Shown: positions 42,401 to 57,200 of the stretch, one piece after another
Numbering within the stretch: the stretch's first letter is position 1
Layout: each line of letters begins with the position of its first letter
Source of the DNA: Hermodice carunculata
Lineage: Eukaryota > Annelida > Polychaeta > Eunicida > Amphinomidae
Direction: 5' to 3'
Assembly: GCA_964020975.1 (NCBI GenBank)
Contig: OZ026624.1
Location: 66,606,208 to 66,670,207, forward strand
Length of the DNA stretch: 64,000 bases
The notes under the pieces: model-generated
The model's input: the letters and a program-made list of their open reading frames with translations, nothing else
Databases searched by the model: none
What the model was told of the DNA's origin: nothing
Position numbers and translations under genes: made by a program

Positions 42401-45400
42401 CACTCTAGCATCTTGTGATTATGCAAGGACCAGTAATCATGAGAACAACTTGCTTATTTGTTTCCATGAAACAGTAATCACTATGACAGTATATGTTTTT
42501 CGTTATTTTAGTTGAGTTATGAAACAGTGCAAATACAGGCTAATTTACTAATGAAGAAACACCGGTATAGGGGCACTCTGTGTGAACACATAACCTCCAA
42601 GGAAAGAGCTTCTCTGGGTGCTCAGCACCATCCCACAGCAAGGAAACCTGTTGACCGAAGGCTCACTGAGCACCAACCCACAAAAGGAAATCTGTTGACC
42701 TACGGCTTACTGAGTACCAACCCACAGCAAGAAAACCTGTTGACCTTAGATTTACTCCTTTAACTTGTTCCTGCTTAAATCAGCTAAAACCTCCTGGATG
42801 GAAAATGTGTGCATTAATACCTTCCATCATGATAAAAAAAAACATTTTTGCGGAGTATAGGTAAGACTGTTCATTCATGATGGCATGCCCCCAGGTCAGT
42901 AGCTTTCATTGAGGCAAAGAAAAGTTATTGACCTGAGTCATACTCTGTCCAGGAAAGGGTTAAAGCTGACATGTTAGTTTTGGGCCAGCCTCCCTGCCTG
43001 ATTTGCCCGGACACTTTGTATTTGGTTGTAAAAACAAACGAAGGTATATTTGACAAATAATCAATTTTCACCAATTTGCATTTCAACAATTAAATTTTGA
43101 GGAGGAAATGAAAATATCTGTGACTCTTATTGTGTCCATTGTTATGTGAATAGACCGGACACCAGGTTTTGGATCATATGCTGAAAATTAAACATGGCTT
43201 GTGGCAGGCTGCTTTCATTGATTTCCAGTTTTTTGTGTGATGTGAAACAAAGGAATGTGCAGGGCCTAATTAAATCTGTGTAACTTCCCTTCCAAAATGT
43301 TTTCCATGCATGACAAATTGCACTGGCCATATTGAAGTAGAGGATGTGACAACCAGAGAAGTCAGAGTGCTGAAAGTTGCCTATCTTTTTTTTTTTTTGC
43401 AGCCACATCTACTGGACAGAGTGGGGTCACACTCCCAGGGTTGCAAGAGCTCAGATCAGTGATGGCAAGGGTGTCAGAACGATTGTGTTCAAACAGCTGA
43501 AACGCCCTAATGGGCTCTACCTGGACACAACCAATGATAAGATATATGTGGGTGATGCTGAGACAAGGAAGATATTTGAATGTGATATACTGGGTGAGTA
43601 TTTATTGGTTTGTACAGGCTGTGGCTCTGTTATTCCTTGGGGTTTTTTTTTTTTGTTTTTTTTTTTTTTTTTTTTTTTTTGTTTTTGTTTTTTTTTCTTT
43701 TTTTTTTCTGTTTTTGGTGTGTGTGTGTGTGTGTTTTTTTTGTGTGTGTTTTCTCTTTTGTTTATTTGTTTAAAGTTTTATGGTGCATGATTGCACGTTT
43801 AGTGACAACTACATTTCATCAAGTAAATGTAATGTTGCCAAAACAAAAAGAAAGAAGAAAAGTGCTTGCAGTGCAGTCTTCATCTTAAAGGCAGGAAGAA
43901 AAGACAGAACAAAACAAAGAATTCTAAGAGTAAAAAGCCTGTGTTTTAAGTAAAGAAAGATTATTTCAAGAGCAAAGCTCTTTGTCTTAAGCACAAGCAA
44001 AATTGAGAGCATGAAAGAAAAACGTTTAGACTACAAAGCCTCCATCTGATGTGTAGACACCCTTGCCCCCTTGGAAAAAAAATTCAGAGTGAAAGCCTTT
44101 ATCTTAAAGACAGGGAAAAAAGGACAGACATTTAGAGTGCAGGAAACAGAGACTGAACAAAATGAAAATACTGACCGTTCAAAATCTTCATCTTTGGTGG
44201 GTCAGGAAAAGACCATGACCTTATCGTAGGTATTACCAGAGAGGTTAGGAGTTGAGCATAGCAAGTGTATTACCAGAGAGGTTAGGATTTGAGCATAGCA
44301 AGTGTATTACCAGAGAGGTTAGGAGTTGAGCATAGCAAGTGTGTTACCAGAGAGGTTAGGAGTTGAGCATAGCAAGTGTATTACCAGAGAGTTTAGGAGT
44401 TGAGCATTTCAAGTGTATTACCAGAGAAGTTAGGAGTGGAGCATAGCAAGTGTGTTACTTGAGAGGTTAGGAGTTGAGCATAGCAAGTGTATTACCAGAG
44501 AGGTTAGGAGTTGAGCATAGCAAGTGTATTACCAGAGATGTTAGGAGTTGAGCATAGCAAGTGTGTTACCAGAGAGGTTAGGAGTTGAGCATAGCAAGTG
44601 TATTACCAGAGAGGTTAGGAGTTGAGCATAGCAAGTGTGTTACGAGAGAGGTTAGGAGTTGAGCATAGCAAGTGTGTTACTTGAGAGGTTAGGAGTTGAG
44701 CATAGCAAGTGTATTACCAGAGAAGTTAGGAGTTGAGCATTTCAAGTGTATTACCATAGAAGTTAGGAGTGGAGCATTTCAAGTGTATTACCAGAGAGGT
44801 TAGGAGTTGAGCACAGCAAGTGTATTACCAGAGAGGTTAGGAGTTGAGCACAGCAAGTGTATTACCAGAGAGGTTAGGAGTAGAACATAGCAAATATATT
44901 TGATTTGAAACATCAGGCAACCCATAGAACATTTTAAAGAAAAGCAGCTGTAAAGAGTGGAGGATCAAAGGCTCCAAGATTGTAGAGATCAATTTAGATC
45001 TGGAAAGGCTTTAAAACCATGTACACTTTGCTTATTTCTCTTTACACAGGCCTTAACTGCAAGAGCCTGGCCTATGTGGCAGGTCATCCCAAGCACATCT
45101 ATGCCATCTACAAGGCAGGCAGGTACCTGTACTACACGGACTGGTACACACAGCGGGTTGACATGTTTAACATGGATGACGGCACCTCTCACACCCTGGC
45201 AGAGGGGCTCATGAGACCTGCTGCAATCTACGTCCACTATAGTGGACAGGCGACAGGTATGTGGCATGACGATGATGAAAGCTTAACTCTTTCAGTACTA
45301 AGTTCTGAACTGAGTCAACAGTCTTCTTCTGCATGCTTTAGGCACAATGGGCTTAAAGCATGCCGAGGAAAGCTGTTGACTTGGACCATTCCATTGTTTG

Positions 45401-48400
45401 GGACTATAGGCAAATTAGGCATGCTGGTACTTGAATGAAAGGCTTTTTCCAAAGAATATTAATGTAGTATCCATTTTGTAATTCAGAGAAGTTTGTCTTA
45501 AGTACTTCGACTTTAGTCACAGTTGGCAGTGAAAGAATTAATGAAACCCATTGCCTCCCAAGCAGACTGAAACCTGTTTGCGATGATGGCACAGGATACC
45601 AATAGTAATACTTCTGATTCTGTGTAATCTGTATCAAAGTAAAGTCATGATATATGCAACAGTCAGGGAGTAAAGTACCTATTTATGAAAATTGCTAGTA
45701 TGGGTAATGTGGCTTTGCCAGTTTTCAGGGCATCACTGACTGTGTGCCCAATCGTCGTGATGTCAGAAATAATTTTCAATCAACACAGCACTGAAAAATA
45801 TCAATTATGCTTACAAGATACCCAATATTGAATAAATTAAAATGTAAATACACCAAGCAGTCAGATATTGACTAAAAGTGCTCAGCGTGCTGTGAAAACT
45901 GTCGTGTCATGAAAACTGGCTTCAGGAGCATATTTGTGGACAGATTCCTTTTATAGACCAGTTCATATGACTTGGGTTTATTCGGTTCACTTTGGCCCAA
46001 GTTCGAGAAACGCACCCTGCTTTGTTTACATTTTGTGCTCGACCACGCTGTCCAGATTTAACGTGGAAGGATCAGAAAGTAAAACACAGGATGTGCTTGG
46101 GTTTAATGAAAAATCAAACCATCAGCAAACTAAACATGCATATTTCACCACTGATGTTACATTTTAGGTAAAAGATTTGCACTGTTCAGCACAATCCATG
46201 CTGTAATCACTAGCGTTAGCCGTGGCACCTGTGGTGAACATACGAAGGCGTGGGCCCAGCCCGACTTGGCCACTTGCTGATTGGACAATCAAGCCAACAA
46301 TGGAATGCATAATTAATTAGGGTCTGGGAAAAGTTCAGTACATGTCGGTATGAACAGGTCTATTGCTTCAAATTTTTCAGTGCCAAGCTTTGACTGAGTC
46401 AACACTTTCCTTTGCTCCCAGAGGAAGGCTGTTGACCTACATTGTTCTTATGCTCTCTGCTACAGTAGTCATGCTGGTACTTGAATGAAAGGTCGGCTCA
46501 CAAAAAGTAAGTCTGGTGTCATGTCAATGAGAGCACATTGACTTTTTATCACACTTGGCAATGAAGGAATATCAACCCTTTCAGTGCCAAATTTTGGACC
46601 GAGTCAACATCTTTTCTCAGCACACATTGAGCACAATGCGCCCAATGCACGCTGAGAAGAGTTGTTGACCTGGGGTATTCTCTCTTGAACCATAGGCATA
46701 CTGGTACTTGAATGAAAGGTCTTTTACGAGGAATACGAATCTTGGATCCTGATGATAATTCAGACTAGTTTAACTTAACTAGATCGACTTAGGATATGAT
46801 GGGCACTGAAAGAGTTAAAACACATCGTATGCCAACTTCCTGGCAGTTCTTGCAGTTGCTGGAGCAGGACGTCCCAATCAATGAGAGTAATGTGGATCTC
46901 TGGCATGGTGTTCATATAAATAAATGTTCATGTAAATCTGCAGGTTGTTCCAGCAACTCAGGTTGCAGTGACAAGTGTACAGTGATGCCGACGGGACAGC
47001 AGAAGTGTAGTTGTAGACCAGGACGCATCCTCAAGTCCGATGGGAAACAGTGCCAGGATGGTAAGACATTGTACAATTATCACACACATAAGTGCCATAC
47101 TTTTGCTACTTCTAACTTTGTCCTGTGAAAGAAAACATGTTGTTAAGCTTGTTTACAGTTTAGAGCATTATTTATCTCAATTTTTATATCTTTGCAAGTT
47201 TTCAGTTGAAATTGGCGTGCAAATTTTAAAGGCATATAAGTGTTAGACTAGCAGAATATGGCAGAAGATAGATTGACTAAAGCTATGTCAATGAACTTGT
47301 TGCAGATGAACTTTGACTTGTGAAAAACGCCTCTTATTACCAGAACAACAAAGTAATCTGCTTAATAGAGTTGATGCTCAGGATATGAGTGCAAGCAAAG
47401 TGTATAGGTCTTGATGAATGCAGGACATGCCCGGCTCCAGCTGTGCCTTGTACTCTGGGACTGTTGCTGGACTTCCATGCTGTTGTTCGTACAGTCTGTG
47501 AATCAAAGTGACTTGTGCTTTTCATGTGCATCGTGTAACTTAGGACCTCTGCAGTCCAGTCAGATTTATTGATTGTTTGTTATGTCCATATTTCCAGTTG
47601 CGTATCCATGGCAGGAGACGGACATGGCCAAATGTGAAAAGGGATGCCCAGCGCCCTCTAGGTGTGCCTGGCAAGTGGGCACTAAGAACTATGCCTGTCT
47701 GTGTCCTCCAGGCTATGAAGGCAGCGAGAACAAGTGCACAGGTAGGATGCAGTGTGTTAGGAATAACTAGTTAAAGAATGTCAGCTTTGTGACAGATTTA
47801 TACTCATAGTGTTTTTTCCCACACTACAATCAATCATTTTATGTACTTTTCAAAATAGCTTTGTGTCTTGTTTGGCAAGAGAATAGTCCAGCATGTAAGC
47901 CATTGAAACACTTGAACTTATCATTTGTGTTATGATTCAGAATCAAAGTTTTTTGGGCTTCTGCACTCTGAAATTTGATCGCAACTAAGATTTTATAAAT
48001 GTCAGTATTAATTTATCACCGAGGAACTGCTGCCCTCTGGTGGCTAAAAAAGTTGTAGAGGTGTTGAATTTGTGATTTACACATGCATGCTTGTTTCATC
48101 TTTTTGTAGTATTGTTAGCTGTTGAATGTCTTTTAACCATAGTCAACCTCTCACAGTTATCAAGTGCTCTTTTTTTATAAGTTTTTTTTTCCTTTGTTAT
48201 AGGTTGTCAAAGAAATTATTACAAATCTGAGCTTGGGTCAAATGCATGTCACCGAGGAACTGCTGCCCTCTGGTGGCTAAAAAAGTTGTAGAGGTGTTGA
48301 ATTTGTGATTTACACATGCATGCTTGTTTCATCTTTTTGTAGTATTGTTAGCTGTTGAATGTCTTTTAACCATAGTCAACCTCTCACAGTTATCAAGTGC

Positions 48401-51400
48401 TCTTTTTTTATAAGTTTTTTTTCCTTTGTTATAGGTTGTCAAAGAAATTATTACAAATCTGAGCTTGGGTCAAATGCATGTCACCGAGGAACTGCTGCCC
48501 TCTGGTGGCTAAAAAAGTTGTAGAGGTGTTGAATTTGTGATTTACACATGCATGCTTGTTTCATCTTTTTGTAGTATTGTTAGCTGTTGAATGTCTTTTA
48601 ACCATAGTCAACCTCTCACAGTTATCAAGTGCTCTTTTTTTATAAGTTTTTTTTACCTTTGTTATAGGTTGTCAAAGAAATTATTACAAATCTGAGCTTG
48701 GGTCAAATGCATGTCGCGTGTGTCCTGGCTCTGCCTTCACCCCCCACCACAACAGTGTTGGATGCCGCTGTCCTAAAGGTCAGGTGTGGGTCAAGGACAA
48801 ATGTCAAGGTAAAGGTCATGTGACATGCTGTTTATACATCTTTTTGCAAAGGTGTATTTACTATGATGCCATTTTCTGATTTCTCGGAATTCTGACTACT
48901 TGATTAGAGATCTGCCGATGTATGGAAGTGCAAAATTTGAATATGCAGCATAAGTGGTTTGTTTAAAAAGACCACTTTTTATTGAAACCAAAGCTATTAC
49001 AAACTTATGTATTGTTGTGTATCTGTAATGACCATATAATGTCACCCTAGTAGCAGTTTTCAGTATTTCAGTGAGTGCCCTTGGAGGAAATGGCTCTTTT
49101 ACATTTGGACACACTCAAGGCATATGCAATAAGACTGCACATCCCCTTGCCCGGCTTCATTCATTCGGCTTACACTTTTGAATTCTCTCTTGCTCTTTAC
49201 ATATTTTCCAATTAAATGTGGACATTAGCACCTAACACAGCATCAAAAAGTGCACCTCAGCCCAAAACCAATTCAAAATTTCAGTCTGGTGTTGATCAAT
49301 CACTTACCTGGCAGTGGGCATGGCACAGGACACCTAGACTGTTGTATGTATATTGGGAAGATGAGTGATCTTGGTGAAGTTTTGGGTGAAAGGTGTATTT
49401 GAACACTACATTCATGTGACTTGTGGAATGGTGTAATGGGGAGGTTTTGAAATATATGTAATTTACAAGAAAGAGTTTTCTCTAAAGAAGAGTGGTATTT
49501 ACTTCAGAAATGCAACTGCTAGCTCTTTTTGTGAGCCTATGATCATTTACATGTCATGTACATTAAAATGTAGAAATGAATTCCAATGTTGTCAAGATTC
49601 TGAATAAAGTCTGAGAAAGAGATGTGTTCATTGGTATTGTAATCCTAAGTGCAGTGACTATACTCATATTTGAGTGTTCAAATTTTAAGATTTTCTGGTT
49701 TATTGCTAAATGTACTATTTTGGACATATTTCTTATTGTACAAATCTTATAATACTTAAGTACTTTATGCTGATAATGTTAATTATATTTTGGCAGTTTT
49801 GTATTTTCACAATTCTGCTATCAGCAAAAGAATTAAAAATCAAACACCAGAGAAATAAAACCAACCTACTTCATATATAGTAGCCTCTTTGCTTGTACAT
49901 GTGGAAGAAAGAATATTAGGTGCACTGGAACAAGTCATTCATGGTTTTGGAATTGTAAGGCTATGAACATTACAATTTTGTTCCATCAGGGTCAAAGGTG
50001 AACAGCTGTCCGAACTATGACCCAGCTAGTGGTTACATCTGCCACACCAAGTGCGGGCAGGATTCCGACTGCCCAGGCATCCAGAAATGCTGCCAGTATA
50101 GCCACTGTGGTCTGCAGTGTGTCGACCCAAAGGCGCGCAATGGCTGTGTCTATCGTGGGCACATCTATGGGTTTGATACAGACTTTAAGCCCAACGAGTG
50201 CACACAGTGTACGTGCAAGAGGAACAGCGTGGGTTACGGACTGCGCAGATATGGTGGGGCCCAGTGTGCCATACAGAGCTGCCCCAAACCAGGCTGCAGG
50301 AAGTACATCTACATTCCAGGCAGGTGCTGCCCAGTCTGTGTACCCACAGTGGTGCCCTCAGGTGAGAAAAATGTCACCTAATATCTCATACTAACAATCT
50401 ACAATGAAAGTTTAGTCTTTAATTTGTGAGATTATCATCATTTGTCCAGTGTTGATCTCTGAAGTTAGTAGTGCAAAATATGATGTCACAGTACAAATAT
50501 ATATGATGCCAGCTTGGATTCCAGAATTCAGAATTAAGAGGCTGTAACCAAATTAAAAATGTAATTATTCTGAATGATGTCTGACTGTGAATCAGTCACT
50601 ATCATATAAAATTACAATCTTATATTAACTGGAAGACAGATGTTTTAATGTGTGTTCTATTTTGATTTACAGTTGCAAATTATTAATAAACTTCCCACTT
50701 TTTGCATCAACATACAGAAGATCACCTCATCAGCTATTGTAATCTGTATGCCAAAGTCATAGCCTGTGATGACCCCTTTAGCATTCTACAAGAATAGAGA
50801 AAAACAAGAATAGTAGGAGAATAGAAGGCTTCGGTACCACCCTGTAGAGGGCACTGCAGTTAGAGGGCTGTGGTTGTGTATTCCCATTACTTTCCATTGT
50901 AATTTGTAGCTGAATAATGTAAAAACTGTCTAGTATAGAAAAACCAAGTTCCATGTGGCGAGTCTCTTTGTGCAGCTGTGACAGTGACCAGTTTATATGG
51001 AACATTCATATTAGCTGCAGTCCTGCTAAGGCCTGTGTCATTAAACAAGGAAGTACTCATGTGTATAGGCAAATCCCTTTATGAAACATGGCAAAATATT
51101 TTGCCTGTGCCAAACTAGGATTTTGGAGAAATTTAATTGTTCTACAAGTCATATGCTTTAAACCTACACTGAGCTTGGTGAAAGAAAGTCCTGTTTGGGA
51201 TAAGTATTCTGTGCTCCCACAAATGTTAGTTAAAACACCTTTGTTTTTACCTCAGTAATCTGTATCACGGTAGCTGAGGGTCACCATGGCCTAGTGGTTT
51301 GGTCAGATATTTTGGCAAGAAAGTAAAATGCATGTCCCATATTCAAGGTTAGGGGTCAGCCAAATTTATCAACATTTTCATAAGCGTACACAGAGTACTC

Positions 51401-54230
51401 TTTCTGGCAAATCCTTCCTCCCAAAAGAGCACTCTAAAAATGTTGATTTTTGGCTAAATATTGATCAGCATTTTCAAAACTAGTTAATTACCTAAAACAT
51501 ACATTGATCTTGACTCCCCCTCTCCCCCACATACTCTATGTACTAATGTGAAAATGTTGATAAAAATGGCTGACCCCTTACCTTTATGCAATTGCAATCA
51601 AATTACACACTACCAGCATGCAAACATTTTGTGTATTGCATTGAATACACATAAAAGTGCTACATGTAATTGTAACCTCTCATAATTGTTCTCAATTTGA
51701 ACAAAAAGGTTCTATCAAAACAGTTCAAATGGGATGAAAGGGAAGGGTGGAGGGATGTAAACTGGATATTATTTCATGTCTGGCCACCTTGGGCTTATCA
51801 CAGTCATCTGTAATTTTTCTTTGTCATTTGATGAGCGGTTGCTTCTTTTCTATAATTTGTTGTCAGTGTCTTTGTCCTGTCATATAAATCCCAAAATCAA
51901 TACCACAGTGCACTTGTATTTGTCAGTTTTTTGCCTTGGGAAACATGCCTTCAGGCTTCCAAGTACAGGTTATTGCCTGTAGGACTTCCCTTCAACACTT
52001 ACAGTTGACATGTTCAATGTCTGATCATCGGTCACTTGGGAAAAGTAATGACTAAACATGTAACAATGGAATTGTTGTAAACACTGAAGCATTGGTGTTC
52101 CATCTATTGTAATACAAAGTGGTCTATGACTACATTGGGCACCCCAGTGGGAAACAAGAAGATGCAGTTCATTTAAAATATTTAGTTCTTTCTAAACCCA
52201 AAAAAACATCTAGTCATAAACTTATAGAACCAATTTGCTTTTCTTGTTTCATCAGGAAAAATCCAGTTCCCCAAATGTCCCAAGACTGTTGTGGTCTTAA
52301 GTCTGAAGCCGGGCCAGAACTCGGCTACTTACAACCCAACCATTGAGGCCCGTGATGCAGATGGCAGGAAACTTGTGGCTAGTCGGCAGCCTCTAGACAC
52401 AGAGTTCATGTGGAAAGGAGAGGGTCTTGGTGGAAGCTACCAAACAATTACCTTTGTGGCCGTTCCAATGCGCGGAAAGTCAGACAAAGGCTCCTGTACT
52501 GTTAAAGTTCTTGTCAAAGGTAGGTTAACTAGTTTCCAATTTTTTTTTTGCTGCATGACATTTGAAATTTGACACCAGTTTTGTAGTTAGAAATTTTTTT
52601 TTTCAAAATTGGTTGCAGACTTTTTTGTGATATATTTTTACATGTTCTAATATTTTGTTGTGAAATTCACAGACACAGGTGACAGTAGTAAAATATGTTT
52701 TTTCCTGTAGTTTTGTGATGTCAAGGAATACAGATACCATGTGTTAGATACATGTGTAAACTATGTGGTACATGTGTAAGATGCATGGTACATGTCTTCA
52801 ATAAATGGCACATGTCTTAGATATGTGGTACATGTGAAAGGTGCAGGGTAAGATACATTTATATGGCACATGTCTTATATACGTGATACTTGTGAAAGCT
52901 GTAGGGTGCATCTGAGATGCATGGTACATATGTAAGATACATGTATATGGCACATGTCTTAGATACATGGTACATGTGAAAGGTGTTGGGTGCATCTGAG
53001 ATACATGGTACATATGTAAGATACATGTATATGGCATATGGGCAACAGACATGGTGCATTTTTCTTGCTGATGAAACTTGGCTTCCTTTTCAAGACATAA
53101 TAATATGCATGAAGAAGTTCCCACTTGATCCCAGTATCAGTCAGGATGGGAGATGGCAGAATCTGCAAATTACACTGAATAAAAGCCCCAAATTTTACTT
53201 TAGAAATATATTTTATCAGAAAATCAATGTTTCATTACATTCTGCATAGATTTACCATTAGGAGGTGAAGCTGAGGGTGCTGTGTGTTTGTTTACTGTTC
53301 TATGGGTGCTGCGTTTATATACTGTTCTATGGGTGCTGTGTTTGTTTACTGTTCTATGGGTGCTGTGTTTGTTTACTGTTCTACGGGTGCTGTGTGTTTG
53401 TTTACTGTTCTACGGGTGCTGTTTTTGTTTACTGTTCTATGGGTGCTGTGTGTTTGTTAACTGTTCTACGGGTGCTGTTTTTGTTTACTGTTCTATGGGT
53501 GCTGTGTGTTTGTTAACTGTTCTACGGGTGCTGGTTTTGTTTACTGTTCTATGGGTGCTGTGTGTTTGTTTACTGTTCTACGGGTGCTGTTTTTGTTTAC
53601 TGTTCTCTGGATGCTGTTTCTTTGTTTACTGTTCTATGGGTGCTGTTTGTTTACTGTCCTATGGGTGCTGTGTTTGTTTACTGTTCTATGGGTGCTGTGT
53701 GTTTGTTTACTGTCACATGGATACTTTATGTTTACTTACAGATCCACAGCCGCCCCAGCTCCAGTGTCCCTCTCATGTCAAGCAGTACACCAACAACACA
53801 TCAGCAAAGGTGCAGTGGGGCCCACCACAGGCCATGGATAATGTAGGGCTACGCAGCCCGCCACAGTCAAATCGGCAGTTTGGTGACTTGTTCCCTGCTG
53901 GGGATACTACAATCACATACACAGTGTATGACCGGTCCAACAACAAGGCCACTTGTACCTTTACTGTAACTGTCATCCAGCAAGGTAAGTTTAGCTGGGG
54001 GTGGGGGTGGGGTGAGGGGAGGGAGGGTTGAACACAATGTCTGACTTCTGGTAAATACATCACATTTGTTTATGGATATCTCCTGTTTAAATTTTCAAAA
54101 TCTTTGTTTTTCATGTTCTTACTTGTGTTTTATGTTGTATTATGATGGAGTAATCATGGACATGGATAGAAAATCATGTACTATACTTCCCAATGCAACT
54201 ATCTGTAGCCCTCCCCCCCCCCCAAAAAAA

Positions 54231-54261
<31 letters not shown>

Positions 54262-57200
54262 CAAAACAAAACAAAAAAAACCCACCTGGCTTTGTGTGTT
54301 AATATTTCATGGGATTGTCGATTTCAAATGTAATTTGTACAGGGACATGGATACACATCCCTGGTTTGTATCAGCATTTTGTTAACATGCACATTTTGTC
54401 TGTCATTTGTATTGCTACATTAATATGTTTGTGTGGCCATAGTTTATCTGTGCATATACTATTTTTTTCTGCATACATGTGTTACTATTGTATAATGATA
54501 TATTGGCATGGTTTTGTGTCAGTAGTTTATGGACAATGTAATTATTTATTTTCCACATGTATCTGTATAATGAATTAATACAGCAATGTGTACCAATATT
54601 TTATGCTACTTTTACACAGTGGTACATTTTACTGTATATCTGTATATTTTTGTATACCACATTTATCTTTGGTATGCTTTAGTGCATAACTATGTATCAT
54701 TTTTATATGTAGTATGTATTAGTGTTATATGTTACTTTATAACTATGTATCATTTTTGTCTACTACATGAATGAGTGTTATATTACTGTATAACTTAATC
54801 ACTATAACTGTGTATCACTTTTGTCTGTCACATGTATCAGTGTTATTTATGTTACTGTATCTGTATGTTTGTTACAGTGGCCCCCTGCGTCACCCCCCAG
54901 GGACCCAACAATGGCTTGCTGGACTGTATCAAGGATAAAACCAGCCACAAGTGTACAGTGTCCTGCAGAAAGGGCTACAGGCTACAGACAGCAGTGGCAC
55001 CTAAGTACGCCTGTGTAAAAGGGACATGGACACCGACATTCCCGAAGCACTTCAAGGAGCTCAGCTGCTTTAGTATGATACATATTGCCTCCTTGTAGAA
55101 TTTTTTCCTGTGTATTAAATTGTCGTAGAGTAATTATTGGTAGTTTAAAGAGGATCAATGAAAAGTTTATTTGTCATTTTATTAACTCATTCCATACTAT
55201 GGTGACAGGCCTTGGTCAGTGGTTCTGGCACTGCCTGGTAAGTCATGCTGCAGCTGCCCTTGTGGCAGCTGCAGCATGACTTGCCAGGCAGCGCCGGAAC
55301 CACTGACTTAAGACTACAGGCATGTTGGTACTTGAGCGAAAGCTCTTTTCATGAGGAATTAAAAAATGCTATCGTCGTCTTAAATCTTGGTAAACGTACA
55401 TAAATATCAGGGACTGGTATGGAATGAGTTAAATGAAGGAAGCTGGAAAATGGGAACTTTATAAATGCAGGTAAAATTCATATGTGTGGATAGGTTTTGT
55501 TGTGCCAGTGAAATCTACAGACTCTGAGTGAAGTTGTTTTGGATTCTTGTAACTATAAAAGAGGAATTGTTAACTGACTTCTCAGATCTGTTCATGTACC
55601 TTGTCTTCAAATATTTGATTTTTTTTTTTGGTTTATGTCATATATCCCTTAGTTTATACCTCAAAATATCAATATTATGGCCATATGATCTCATTGTGGT
55701 CATCAACTTGATATGTTTGTTTTTGCATCTTGAGATGGGAAGTTCCATTAAGATTGTGAAAAATTGTTATTATATGTGGCACATGTTTACAATTTTTTTC
55801 CTGTTACAGTAGACTTCTGAGATCGTAGATTCTCCTTAATCAATTTACTTGTACTTGTATTAACTTTTGCAAAATAGATTTACAGATAACTCAAAATTTT
55901 CTCCAATTTTAGGTGACGAAGTTTTGTTGTATGCTTGTACTTGTATTAATGTTGCATAATGGATTCACAGAAACAGAAAATTTCCAGCTATTTGAAGTGA
56001 CCAAATTTTCCTCTTTTCCTCAGAAACTAAGCCGTACACAGTTCTGGTAAAGGCAGCAGTCCAATTGGAAGCTGTGTGTCACAGCATGACAGCTGGCTAT
56101 AAAATGGCTATCAAAAAGGGCTTCCTGGCGGCCATGAGGGCCAGGTATTTATGCAGCAATGTTCGAGGTACGGTTGACCTGTGTGACCCACAGCAAGTCG
56201 AGATACTCTGTGGGGAATTGATCCAAACAAAAAGGACGAAACGGGCTTCAGATCAGGCCAAAAAAGACATCAAAATATCATTTGCAGGAGAAAGTTTCAT
56301 AAAGTAAGTGACTCAGATGCAACATGTGTTTTATTTTTATGGATAGAGTGTTAGCCAACAATTTTCCAATTGAATACAAGTGAACAGTTTTTGAAGCAAA
56401 GAAAGTTATGACTTTAGGGATGCTGACATTCAAAGTGTCAATTCAGGGACAGGTAGTCCAGACCATCAGGGACACAAAGTAATTAACAAAGAATAAAGCA
56501 GTAAATGCTCCATTTTATGGGAGACACACTGTAAATTGGTCAAATTTTCAGCTAATTTCAGGGGTTCAACCTGATGATAAGGGACGGTTAGCATCTGTGT
56601 GACTTGTTTCATTTCAGTGTTCAAAATATTTTTTATTAACATTCAAGTTTAAAAAACATTGATGTGAAGATGATATAAGATATTAATGCCATAAAACTTA
56701 TCCAATATTGTCATAAGCAGAAATCAATTTAAAAGAGTAAAATTTTGTCTCAGACCAGGTCAACGCCCCAGATCAAGTAGCTCTCCAGAGGGTGGGCTGG
56801 GCATATTTCCCCTACAAGCTGGGAGGCTATTGAAGTGGGGATGTGCAAACATAATAGGCTTGTTGTACAATTTTTGTTCTATAAAATGTTTTCTGTAAAT
56901 GAGGATTAAGTAAAAGCCTTAAAGCAGATGACAAATTACACCTGTATGCTTTGGGGGAATGTGAACAGGAAAGGCGCAAAGTGATGAAGTCATTAGATTA
57001 TCATGGAAGGCGAGTGACGATGATTTATCTACGATATTTTAGTCACGGCCAAATTCTTTATTTTGTGGTAAAATGTTCAAGGACCAAACAGAAGATGTAC
57101 TGCCATGTTTGGGACTACATTGAGTGAATCGTGTCTGTTGCTTTGTTAATTCATGATCACATATCAAAGCATATGCAAAATCTGGGTAAATCTTGCTGAA

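Larger units (their letters stand above)
40883..43402. other. Intron 14 (2.5 kb)
   Basis: It contains an inverted-repeat element at 40925-41255, (GTCT)n near 41400, a degraded retroelement fragment (41460-42003), and a short ~47-base tandem repeat at 42570-42765. The remainder is unassigned. Poly(T) precedes the next acceptor. Confidence 0.6.
45257..46943. other. Intron 16: packed with MITEs
   Basis: Four small elements (45283-45541, 45952-46370, 46371-46571, 46573-46818) occupy about two thirds of this 1.7 kb intron. The rest is unassigned. Confidence 0.65.
52520..53741. other. Intron 21: two repeat arrays
   Basis: A degenerate ~26-base array of acatggtacatgtgtaagat type lies at about 52735-53045. 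The 53266-53728 minisatellite follows, reaching to within 14 bases of the acceptor. Confidence 0.85.

Noticed and set aside
53282-54031. 249-residue open frame on the plus strand
   Set aside because: The first two thirds are the 53266-53728 array and its interruptions. Only 53742-53984 is a real exon, shown by its splice sites and HYR match.
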